Notes under the pieces: generated by a model | Databases searched by the model: none | Seen by the model: only the letters and a program-made list of their open reading frames with translations | Told to the model about the DNA's origin: nothing | Assembly (NCBI GenBank): GCA_905182995.1 | Contig: CAJJDP010000028.1 | Location: 1-64,000, forward strand | Source: Paramecium octaurelia | Lineage: Eukaryota > Ciliophora > Oligohymenophorea > Peniculida > Parameciidae | Direction of reading: 5' to 3' | DNA length: 64,000 nucleotides | Translations under genes and position numbers: made by a program | Part shown: in pieces, positions 35,541 to 47,284 of the stretch | Position numbering within the stretch: the first letter of the stretch is position 1 | Layout of the letters: the number at the start of each line of letters is the position of its first letter

Positions 35541-37757
35541 TCATTCATAAACTATTTCGTCAATATAATCTGATTTGGATCGTATTTGATAATTTTGTGG
35601 TTTAAAGTAGTAAGAATTGATGTCTTTCTTAATTTTCTAAAAGTGTTTGCTGCTAGATTCATCCATTGTTATTGAAATTTTCTTCTAAGCTTTCGGCATT
35701 TTGGCCAGTTTTTCAGTTTATATATTAGCTAATCTTTGCAATTCTGCCAACGAACTAAAACTATGCAACAAGGTTGGTGGTTCAAGAACATCAATCAATT
35801 TTTGATTCATTAATTTTTCAAAATCACTTTTAGAATTATTGCTTAATTTAATTGACTCATAAGCTGAATAGAGTTTTCTTAGTTTTTTTGATGTATTATA
35901 TTGATGACGTGTCTCAAACAATTTCTTTTTTTTAAAGGTTAATGTTAAACTTTGTTTATCAAATTATCCAGTCATACCCTAAAAAGATTCAGTATTAGTA
36001 AACCTAGATGATCCAACTATGGGTTTGGGCAAACAATTAAAGACTTTTAATTATTCTTTATTGAGTAGTAAATGTTTCAATTTTTCCATTTCTTATAACT
36101 TTTAAATGATAACCAAAATGTCCATGTCTTTTTGAATCATGCTTTTTGATTATTTCAATATTTTTTTGTTGTGTTTACCTATATTACTAAATCGCCAACA
36201 AGTCAGATATTTAATTATTATCACAATACTGTATTTTAACTTCTTATCTCCAGTTAGTATAATATTGATAATCTATTCTAAAAAGTTATTTTTGTAGAAG
36301 TCTAGATTAGAAGAATTAACATATTAAATGGCATTGGATGATTTAACTGACTCCATTTATTCTGTTTTTATAATGGCATCATCTGTAAGTAACGCATTTC
36401 TTTTCGAAACACTTTAATTAGTAATTAGGCATTCAGAACCTGCTGAAATCAATTATTGACTTCCACTTGTTTTCGAAATAGCTTTTGCAAATCTACCCAA
36501 AGTTAGAACCTTTATAGCCCCTATCTTAAACTTACTTGCAATATCCTCTATCTGCTTTATATTATCAAGTATTTAAGTTACTAGCGTTTAAAATGAAAAA
36601 GTGACTTCTCCTTTAGTTGTTTAAGGAATATCAAATTGATACAAATCATTGGCAAGCATAATTTACAGTCCTGTTTTATTGTACTTAGTAATAAAATAAC
36701 CAAACACCAAAACTATAAATTTAGTTATTCCTCCAACATAAGATATTAATTCATCGAATTTATAATATTATTTTTTATAAATATCTTCAGACTAAGCCAA
36801 TCTTATAATAAACTGAGAAATGATATTATTAGATTAGATATTTGAGGTTATTTGAGATAATTTTGTATCCTAAATTGAAAACAATTCATCTTGTTCTACA
36901 GAGTTTAATACAGAGATGGGAGATTCATCTATTTTAACATTCAGTTTTTCAAGGTAAATATCAGTGCTTGTAGTTTTTGTAAGAGATGTTTCTACATAAA
37001 AATCAGTATAAATATATTTTTAAACGCTTTCCTCCTAATTGAGATTTACTAATGTATTAAGAATTAAGGTACTAATTTTCACTACACTATCTTGTAATCC
37101 TAATGCATTTACTTCTTCAGATGATGCACAATCTGGCTCATCAACACATGATACTAATATAATTTTGCCATATTAAAAAACATTTGACTTATATGTGCCT
37201 TGTTAAATTATTGAATAATTTTTAGGTAGGCAAAAATACTCTTAAATTTACCCTTTTATTTGTTACTAAACAATTTTAAAATAAAAAGTTTTACATTATA
37301 ACTGTTAGTTTAATCCAAATGTAGGAAATGATCAAGAGAACATTTTTCTAAAGACTGAAGAGTTGTTTCATTTTTAATTCTTGTTCCATTGGCATTGAGT
37401 ATTTAAGATTACTGAGTGTATAAGGCTTTATATATTGGCTTTGTAAATTACAATTATAGATCAATTGAAAATCCAAGCATAAAATTATTGACACTGAGTT
37501 TTGACATTGGGGGATCAATATTGAGTAACTTTGAACTTGAAATCTATTTAATTAATAAAATCATTAATTACAGTATAGTTTTCGTGTTTGATCAAGGAAA
37601 TAGTCCCTCTTACAAAAATCATCAAAATAGCTACTGCAATAATAATTGTAATAATTCCACCCAGAATCGACTTATATGCTTCTTTGTGATGTAAGTTCAA
37701 TTTTATTTATGCTCCAAAGTGATCACATTTTCGAATATATTTAAGTGTTTTTTTCAT
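35541..37757 (-). CDS. Two-TM membrane protein of unknown function
   Basis: 719 residues after removal of introns of 28 and 29 nt. A basic N-terminus ([20 protein letters not shown]) precedes a membrane helix ([17 protein letters not shown]). A ~300-residue probably extracytosolic domain follows. A second helix ([20 protein letters not shown]) leads into a ~330-residue cytosolic tail with Ser/Lys-rich stretches. The residues just before helix 2 ([19 protein letters not shown]) are distinctive. Large ciliate families share this layout, but I know no function for it. It sits 24 bp from the convergent transporter gene and is divergent from EFL1 (46 bp apart). Confidence 0.7.
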
Positions 37758-37803
37758 AATTTTCCCTTATTAAAAAAATATTAAAGAATATAAATATTTA
37801 ATA

Positions 37804-40800
37804 ATGGAAGATTAAAAGTCAATAATCCTTTAAAAGCTTCAGAGTAACACTGTTAATATTCGAAATCTAAGTATTATTGCTCACGTCGATCACGGTATGT
37901 TTATAGTATTAAACCCAAGGAAAAACAACCTTAACAGATCAATTGATTTCTGCAAACAATATAATCTCAAAAAGGCTGGCAGGAAATCTTAGATATATGG
38001 ATAGTAGAGAAGATGAATAATTGAGAGGTATCACAATGAAATCAAGCTCTATATCAATAATATATGAAAATCATCTGATTAACTTAATTGACAGCCCAGG
38101 CCATGTTGAATTTTCTTCTGAAGTTCAAGCAGCATTGCGTTTAACGGATGGGGCACTAGTACTGGTGGATGTTTTGGAAGGATTTAGTTCATAAACATTT
38201 AATGTTTTAAAACAAATGTTTGAGGAAGGTATAAAAGGAATTCTAGTCCTGAATAAGGTAGACAGATTAATTTTGGAAAAACAAATGGACCCTGACCAAG
38301 CCTTCATTCACATGTCCCAAATTATAGAATAAGTGAATGCAGCTTTAAGTTCATTTTTAAATGAATAAATTCATTAGGTTGAGGAATAAAAAGAATTTTC
38401 TTTAGATGATGATTATATTACGAACTTGGAATCTAATCTATATTTTTGTCCTACAAAAAACAACGTTGTTTTCTGCAGCAGTATTGATGCTTGGGCATTT
38501 ACAGTAGGAACTTTCTCTGCAATATTTGCTAAGAAACTTAAATGCAATTAATAAGCATTATAAAAGTGTCTATGGGGAAACTATTATTTTAAGAATAAAA
38601 AAGTTACAATAACTCCAAGCAAGGAGGGATAATCAGTTTTATTTGTCGATTTCATTCTAAAGAACATTTGGAATATCTACAATAATAAAGATAACATTTA
38701 AAAAATATAATCCATTGCTACCCAACTATAATTGAATGGATAGATTGCTAATTATAAGTAACTAATGACTAAATGGTTACCTTTTGATTAATGTCTATTT
38801 GATAGAATAATAAAAGAACTACCCAACCCAATAGAAGCTTAGAAATCTAGAAAAGATATCATTTGTAAAAGAATAAATAGGCTAATCACTAAGAATTACG
38901 ATGCTAGGTATGATGAATTATATTAATCCATTTAAAATTGTGACCCTAATGGGCCTTTAGTAGTATTCGTATCCAAAATGGTAAGTATCCCTCCAGAGTG
39001 TGTAGATGAAAAATAATTAAACCCAAAACCTTAAGGAATATTATCATATGCTTTTGCGAGAGTGTTTTCAGGAACTCTCCATCTAAATCAACCCGTTTAT
39101 GTGATAGGACCTAAATCTAAAATCATCAATAATGTTAATCAAGTTGATTAAACGGATATTTAATAATTTGAGATCAAAAAAATATATCTCATGATGGCTC
39201 AATATTTAGAGGCAATTAAAAGGATGCCTGCTGGTAATTTAGTAGCAATAGGAGGTTTAGATGACTTAATATTTAAGACATCTACAATATCTTCAGTCAA
39301 TTATTGCCCATCATTTGCTCCTACTTATGTGAAATTCAAATCAATTGTTAGAACTATGATTATGCCTTCTTAATAGGAAGATCAACCAAGGGTGCTCCAA
39401 GCCATCAAAAAATTATATAAATGTGATCCATCATTAGATGTTTAAGCCTTAGATTCTGGAGAACTTGTATTAGGAACTTGTGGCGAAGTTCATTTATAAA
39501 GATGCATAACTGATATCGAAAAATTAGCTGATTGCAAGGTAAAAATCTCAGAACCAATTATACCTTTCAAAGAAACCATCATCTATAAGAATATGTTGGA
39601 AGAGAGCAATGAGAAATATCAAAAAAAAATGGCCAAAGTGTTAGTGCAAGGAGGATAGAAATAAAAAAAATAACAATAATTTGAGTAAAAAACCAAGGAT
39701 GATGATATAGATGTTGAAAAATAGAAATAATTTAAATAAAAGTTGTAGGAAGCTGAGGAAACTGAAATTGTCAAAGACACCAATATTTTAGAATAGGAGG
39801 ATATCAGGTACAATTAATTATTGAAGGAAGAAATTAAATTCAAATATGATTAAAAATCATAGGTGAAGAAATTAGATCATAAGAATAAGGGAAAATAAGC
39901 AACTAAGAATAATTTATTAGTTGAAGTCTAGACTAAAAGTAATCTTGTTGAAGAATTCACAGCAAATCAAAAAATTGCAGTTAAGGTAAGAGCCATTGGT
40001 TTACCGTTTGAATTAGCAACTTGGATAGAAAATAACTAAAAGTAGATGAGAAAACTGCTATATGAGAATAAAGGTGATCCTAAACAGTTTTTAGAAGAAT
40101 TTGATACGATCCGTAAAAGTCTTAAAATAGAGAAAAAATTGAACGAGCTCATTGAAAATCATTTGTAATGTTTTGGTCCAAAGAAGTTTGGTCCCAATCT
40201 ATTAATAAACAAAATGATAAAATCAGAGGATTCCTTAATATAAAAGTTGAGACAACAAATCTAAAACTAACAACCTTTGATATAATAATAACAAATTATC
40301 TAATAAGACTTTTAATAGTAAGCTGAAGAATAAAATTTAATTTAATTGTAGTAAAATGAGGAAAAAGTAGAATCTACGAAGGATAGTAAATCTTAATTAA
40401 GTGATACAACTGGATCGATCGCCAAAGGCTTAGAATTGTATTTAAGCTAATAAGATTTATCATAAGATGCGATGAATAATGCGATTAATTTAGGATTTGA
40501 CTTAGCTCTAAATGCTGGACCATTATGCTCAGAGCCTATTATTGGAGCCTGCTTTATCATTGAACAATTAAAATTTTCAGAAGATGAACAATAATAATAG
40601 GATACTTATGGACCTATTAGTGGTTAATTGATATCAGCAATGAAAGATGCTTGCATAAATTCCTTTTTAGGAGCTTAACCAAGATTAGTAGAATCAGTTT
40701 ATAAATGTACACTTTAGACCGATTTTACGAATTATGGCAAAAGTATAGATGTACTGAATTAAAGGAGAGGTAATGTTGTAAATGAGGTTTTGAATTCTTG

Positions 40801-41133
40801 CACTTCTTTATTCACAGTTTAAGCTAAGTTACCTCTAAGCAGCTCTTTCGATTTTTATTGTCAAATATAGTCAGCTACATCTGGACATGTTTCTGCCCAA
40901 TTAGATTTTGATGGATGGTCAATTCTTCAAGAAGATCCATTTTATTAACCATTCACAGATGATGTAATAAATTGTATTAAATTTAGGATATTGCTGAAAA
41001 TGGGATGTAGAAAGTTGAAAGAAATACAGCTCGTGATCTAATTATGGCAACTCGTAAAAGAAAAGGAATGAATTTTGAAGAAAAAATAGTTGTGGCAGCA
41101 GACAAACAAAGAAATTTATCAAAGAAAAAATGA
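37804..41133 (+). CDS. EFL1: Elongation-factor-like GTPase 1 (EFL1/Ria1)
   Basis: 1,093 residues. All GTPase motifs are present: AHVDHGKTT (G1, residues 26-34), RGITMKSSS (switch I), DSPGHVEF (G3) and NKVD (G4). An EF-2-like middle follows ([40 protein letters not shown]). An EFL1-specific charged insertion spans roughly residues 600-830, then an EF-2-like end ([48 protein letters not shown]). EFL1 with SBDS releases eIF6 from 60S subunits late in ribosome maturation. Intron 1 (37895-37919) splits the G1 Gly codon and ends in AAG; intron 2 (40964-40986) ends in TAG. The long insertion separates it from EF-2 proper. Confidence 0.93.
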
Positions 41134-41476
41134 TATATATTATTAATGTAATTAAAAGCTTTTCATAATTTAAAGAACAATATTGATTCTTTGAATACTT
41201 ACCAGTGATTATTTAGTATATTTCTGACGAAAAATATGAATTAAGGCAGCTTAATTTATGTTGTATCAAATTAAGATGTAGTGACATTAGTATTTATTAC
41301 TTCTCTTCCCATAATTACTCTCTGTAAATCACCTTTATATTTCACAAAATAAGTTTTTGTAAATGATAAATGATATAGTAAGCTTGATTATAAAATTCAA
41401 TAGAAAAGGCCTTTTATGATTTACAATATTTCTTGTTAATTTAATCCTTAAATTATTTCAAGTGTTAATAATATAA
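41134..41476. other. Intergenic region
   Basis: AT-rich spacer of about 340 bp; no gene or RNA recognised. Confidence 0.5.
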
Positions 41477-42915
41477 ATGTGGAATATCATTTTATTTGCG
41501 ACAACAGCAATCGTGAATGGATATTTATCCTTTAAAGAAGGCCCCTATGATTACACAAATGTCTTTCCCAGCTTTGGAGAGTTGCCAAGTGGCACAAAAT
41601 GTACTAAAGTAGATGCTAAGAAATTAAATACACTTTTTGATCAAAATCAAATAATATTTTCTGGCTATTTAAGTGTCATTGAAAATAGCAAGTCCTGTTT
41701 GGGATTCATTTTTTACGGCTCTGAGAAAGCAACTTAACTATCGGATCTCTCAAAATATCCAACATTAATCTGGTTAAATGGAGGTCCTGGATCATCATCT
41801 TAATTAGGTAATTTCATGGAGTTAGGACCATTGATTATGTAATAAGATGGTACATTTACAAAGAATAATTATGCTTGGAGTAAAGAATACAATGTGATAT
41901 TTGTTGATTAACCAATTGGAGCAGGTTTAGCATATCCTGAGAAACAATCAGATGTTCCTACTAATTAACCATAGATCGGTGAGTAATTTTTATATGCCTT
42001 ATTGCAATTTTTATACAGTGCTGAGGGATGTGTTTAAAAAAATGGAATTCTTGATTTATAAAAGTCTCCATGGTTTGTTTTTGGGGAAAGTTATGCTGGA
42101 AAGTACGTAATAATTACATAATTAGGTATGTTCCTACTATAGCTAAGGCAATATTAGATTATAATGTTAAGGTTGAGGATAAAAGAATTCCCTTAAAAGG
42201 AATCGGAATAGGAGATCCTTTTACCGATCCATATGCAGTTATTGCTGAATATGCTTCATATTCTTTCAACTTAGGTTTGATTGATGTTTAGGAGAGAGCT
42301 GAAATTGATTCTGTTCTAGTTTATGGATTGAATGAACTAAACAAAGGGAACTCATTGAATGCAAGGTCAGCCTTTGAGAAATCCCTTGATCTCATTGGTT
42401 AATATGATGGAGGAATGAACGTTTATAATGTATTATAATACGGCAGCTACAATAACGCTAAAACCAAGATCTAAGAATATTTGAGGGACCCTTTAATTCT
42501 AAACTAATTAGGACTAAGTGCTGATTGGGTTTATAAGATAAGTAATGGAGCAGATGGTCCAGTGCAGAAGGCTTTGGCTTATGATTTTATGTTAAGAGAT
42601 GTTGTCTAAACTGTGGAAGAAATATTGCCTAAAATCCCATTGTTTGTGTTTAGTGGATAAAATGATTTAATTTGTTCAACTCCAGGTACTTTAAGATGGC
42701 TTTATGATTTGAAATATAGTAAGATTGATGAATACAGACAAAAGGATTTGGAAGTTGTTAAACTGTTAGGTACTGAAAAAATTGTAGGTTATTACAAGTA
42801 AGCTGGAAATCTTGAGTTACAATTAGTAAACAATGCTGGCCATATGATACCTACAGATCAACCTCAGGCTGCTTTGGAGATGATAGTGACATTTGTCAAC
42901 AAGCACAAGAATTGA
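41477..42915 (+). CDS. Serine carboxypeptidase, peptidase family S10
   Basis: 471 residues with a 23-nt intron (42103-42125) just after the catalytic Ser region. An N-terminal signal peptide (MWNIILFATTAIVNG) suggests secretion or delivery to lysosomes/food vacuoles. Conserved blocks: LIWLNGGPGSSS (oxyanion/substrate segment), VIFVDQPIGAGLAYP, and FGESYAGKYVPTIA with catalytic Ser205. Asp389 lies in FSGQNDLICSTPG and His448 in NNAGHMIPTDQP. S10 enzymes remove C-terminal residues from peptides at acid pH. The triad is complete, so the enzyme should be active. Confidence 0.95.
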
Positions 42916-43085
42916 TATAATTAATTTATCGAAATTAAATCAATTCACAATAATAAATAGAATTAAATTGCCTTCTTAGTTTCGATTATTTGCTGTATGT
43001 ATTGGAAGGAAGAGTTAATTGAAGGAGATTCTTTTTGAGAATATAAAATATTTTATAATTAATTAAACTTAAAAAATCAGAAGAA

Positions 43086-46000
43086 ATGAGTGATGATGAA
43101 GAAAAGGAATTTAAACATAAATAGAGACAGACAAAATAATAATTGTATTAATTTATTTAGAGAGATGAGTTTAATCTAATCATAGATTGCATCAATATGT
43201 CTATTAGTTTCATTTTGATATTTGTTTACATATATTCAACTTATGAACCTGAACCATTTTAAAATGCAACATGGGCAGTTTTTAACACTATCCTTCATCT
43301 TTTACTTCTAATTGAATGGATTTTCAAATTGTATGCAACCAAGAATTTTTAATCATTTATTATGTCCTCAGAATCAATAATTGCCATATTATCATTGTTT
43401 CCGTATTTCATAATTAAAATTTCTACTCTTAAATTATTTACTGAAGATGATGACAAAGTGAACACGTTTGCAAACTTAGTGTGTCTCTTTAGAGGACTTG
43501 AATTTGACAGAATGAAAAAGTACCTAGATTCTGAAGTTAATAAGTAATTGACCTCCATAATGATTACAACTGCAACTTTAGTCCTTTGTGCTGCAGGTGC
43601 TTTGCATTTCAATTCACTTTTTTTAGAAACAGTATTGCATTTCAAATTTCACTACTTTATTTACTTTGTGATGACTACAATTTCTACAATGGGTTATGAA
43701 AATAAATTCTCTAGTGCGATCTCAAGAGTTTTAATCATCATACTTGTCCTGTTAGCCTTAACTTTTGTGCCCTATTAAACTGGACAATTGATTAGACACC
43801 TTAGTTCCAAGTCTTACTATGCTAGATTAAACTACAAATCGAGTCAAGCTGTCCCACATATTGTAATCTTAGGAACCATTTCTTTGAATGCGGCTGAAAA
43901 CTTTTTCAAGGAGTTGTTTCATGAAGATCATGGATTGGCATAAAAGCATGCAATCATTTTATGTCCTCAGAGACCAGATGTAAATTTAGAATCACTAATT
44001 CAATAACCCGAATATTCCAATGTCATTTACATTTAGGGTGATCCTCATTTGGATAAAGATTTGAAAAGATGCCAAATAGAAAAAGCAAAGGCCATCATTA
44101 TAATGTGCAATAAATAGAGTTCAGACCCTACTGCAGAAGATAGCAAAACTATTCTACTTGCAATTGTTATCAAAAGCTACTTAAAACAACATAATACTAC
44201 AGGAGTCAAAATTAGATTCTGTATGTAGATTTTGAGATAAGAAGGCAAAACACACTATTTTTTATCATTAAATAAATAAACAAAATTCGATTAAGTGATA
44301 TGCATTGAGGAATTAAAGATGTCACTCCTTGCAAAGTCTTGTTTGTGTCCAGGCTTAATTGCATTTATTTCAAATCTCATTACATCTTCTGGTAACCCTC
44401 CAAATTTGCCTTAAAAATGGTTAAATGAATATTGGATTGGCTAAGGATTTGAAATTTATAAGACCTTGCTTCCAAATTTTTTTAGAGGCAAATCATTTAC
44501 TCAAACTGTTTTAATTTTGTACAAATAGTTCCAAGTGATATTATTTGGAATTGAAATATCTTCTCCAAATGATTATGAGAAAAATCTACTAAACCCTGGA
44601 GATATTATATTGCCATCAAATCCAAATTACAGAGTCATGGGATACATCATATGCAAAGACAAAGAAACAGCAGATGAAATATCCATATACAAATAAAGTC
44701 ATCAAGATAAAATGAATTAAATAAAATCAGATGGCACCACCAGAAGATTACTAGAATCGGAAGAAACAGTTAATATTAGACCAAGAAGACCTACTATTTT
44801 CCAAAATGTGAAAACTCTTTTTGGATTCTCCCAAGCAGAGCCAGATTAAAAGAAAGGAAATGCTGCTAAAAATGACAATTCAAAAAATGTTGTTTTGCAT
44901 CTTAAAAATCAAAGGGGTTGGGTTAAAACAGATATGTTCGATCCAAGTTAAGACACCCTCATTCATCCAAAAGAAAATGAAAAGTTTGATCAATTAGAAG
45001 AAATCGAAGAAAATAGTGATGACCAGTAAAAGGACATAGCAGAAATGCAGATCAAAGAAAAATTTTAAAAAGACACAGCCAGAAATTGGCTTCAACTTGA
45101 TTTTAACAATAATAAAATTGAGAAGACCAGTCATTTAACAAATGAGAAAGTTGGGCTCAAGGATGTCACCTTTAAAACCTTATAAGACTCAATTTTAGCT
45201 TAAAATCATGTTATTCTTTGTGGACTAGTAGCAAATTTAATTAATTTTATATTGCCTCTTAGGTCTAAATACTTAATTACTTATCCTCCAATTGTAATTT
45301 TAAATGATTAGGAACCAAGCGAAAAACAATGGGCTCAAATTTGCTACTTTCCAGAAATATATTTCGTTAAAGGTACAGCCATGAGTCAAAGAGATTTAAT
45401 AAGAGCCAATATTGAATAAGCCATTAGAGTCGTGATTTTATCGCCAAAAGAAATATCTACTGCCAAATTTGAGGATGATTCTCAGGACAATGATCAGATA
45501 GTTTAATAATAGCAGTTGACTAAAGATCAGGAGGATTTATTAGATGCAAAAACCATATTCAAATATAGAAACATCATTAGATTGAAACCTCACATTTAAA
45601 TTGTTACTGAATTTGTATCGCCCTCTAACATTTAGTTTCTGCTATTTGACAAAGATTATGACTTAATGAAGCAGTATGGTTATAATCATACTCCATTATT
45701 TGCGTCTGGTTAAATTTATTTCTCTTCGGTGATGGATGGTCTTCTGTGTTAGTCATTCTACAATCCTGCTCTGGTGTAAGTATTATATCAATTGTTGGTC
45801 GGGAATATTAAGGAAAATGAAAAAACAGGAGCTATGTTACAATATCAGAGCAAAGGGTTGAACTAATCAAAAGACTTTATCTCTGAAGATAAAGACATCT
45901 CAAGCAACCTATTCCAAATTCCAGTTCCAAAGGCTTTTTAAAATAAACCCTTTTAAAAATTATTTTATCATCTAGTTAAAATGAAACAAATTGTTCCTCT

Positions 46001-46530
46001 AGGATTATATAGGCTCGCGGGAGCAACAGATAATAAAGTGCCCTACATTTGCACAAATCCAGAACCCAATACAATATTGACAAATAAAGATATAGTGTTG
46101 GTTCTAGCTAAGGAAATGCCTTAATCTGATTGTACTGTTTCAATTTATCTTAGCAATTAATTGGGGTGGACCGTTAGAGGAAATGGTATAGCAATAGAAG
46201 TAGGCCCATAATATTTATAAAAAGAAAGAGTCTACTTCATCAAGCGATGATAATGACTTAATATAAATTAATGATAATAATGATAAAGAAGTACAAAGAG
46301 CGAAACAATACAATAATGAAACAGAACAGGTGATGAAAAAAATTTAGAATGTTATAGAAGATGTGTAAAAATTAGAAAAAGAATCAGAAGATTTTTAGAA
46401 AAAAATGATTGATAGGCAAAATCGAATTTTAGCAAGGCTGAGAGATGTATTTAAGGAAGAGTTGTTGCAATTTTAATAGAAAAGAGCAGAAGTTTCATAA
46501 AACTTCACTTATAAAAGTTCAGATGATTGA
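43086..46530 (+). CDS. Slo/BK-like channel with RCK domains, non-canonical filter
   Basis: About 1,147 residues, intronless. The N-terminal ~280 residues hold several membrane helices (FNTILHLLLLIEWIFKLYAT). The pore segment FVMTTISTMGYENKFSSAIS replaces the usual TVGYG with TMGYE. Two large RCK-type regions follow (HIVILGTISLNAAENFFKEL with IIIMCNKQSSDPTAEDSK; then QNHVILCGLVANLINFILPL), and a linker with a Ser/Asp-rich stretch. This matches the Slo1/Slo2 layout. The last ~95 residues (STSSSDDNDLIQINDN..., coiled coil) need a one-base frame change at about 46222-46231, beside an A-run; without it the frame stops at 46250. Ca2+ or Na+ gating is inferred only from the fold. Confidence 0.8.
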
Positions 46531-47284
46531 GAATATTTTATATATTTATTACACAATCACATTTTAGTTGAAATTATTGTATATAAATATTCTATTTCAA
46601 TTTTTGGGTATTGCTGTTGTTTCAATAGAACAAACTTAAATTTTCGTTTATGAGTTTTTTAAACTAGTAGCCAACATCTTGAATACAGATTTAAGAAGGT
46701 TGAACTTAGTAAAATCTTAATATGTAATTAGACTGGAATGAGAGTTGGTAGTATAAGTATTAATCATAATAAAAAATTCTTAATATTTTAACATCAAATC
46801 TCAAAACTATTTAAATACAGATTATTAATTATAATATAAGTAATACCTTATAATTTATAAGTTAAAGTAAATATCAAAAGAATTCAAAAAGAAAGCACTT
46901 GGAGTGTGATCAATTATTTAAATTAGTGAAGTAAATCTCTCATAATCTACTAATCTACTTAAATGATATAATAATTAGAGTTTATAATGTAGCATATGTT
47001 TTACATTGTGATCTTACTTCAACTTAAATAATAAACCTTAAAAATTTACAATTCTTATTAATAACTTCAACTTCACTAACGAGTCGATCATGTATTGATG
47101 CTTAATCATTTATAAAAAAACAATAAAATTAATTCTATTACTTAATTCAATTCATATGATGGAGAGCTTTGAGATTTCTCATAAAATTTATAAGATATTA
47201 ATAACAAAAAAATACATCTTTTCATTTTATCTATCATGTGAGATTCTTATATAATAATATATATAATTTGATTATTATAAACTA
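46531..47284. other. Intergenic region with a doubtful ORF
   Basis: AT-rich spacer of about 750 bp. A minus-strand open frame at 46801-47109 (MIKHQYMIDSLVKLKL...) has about 100 codons without TGA. In DNA of this composition that can occur by chance, and no motif supports it. Confidence 0.35.
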
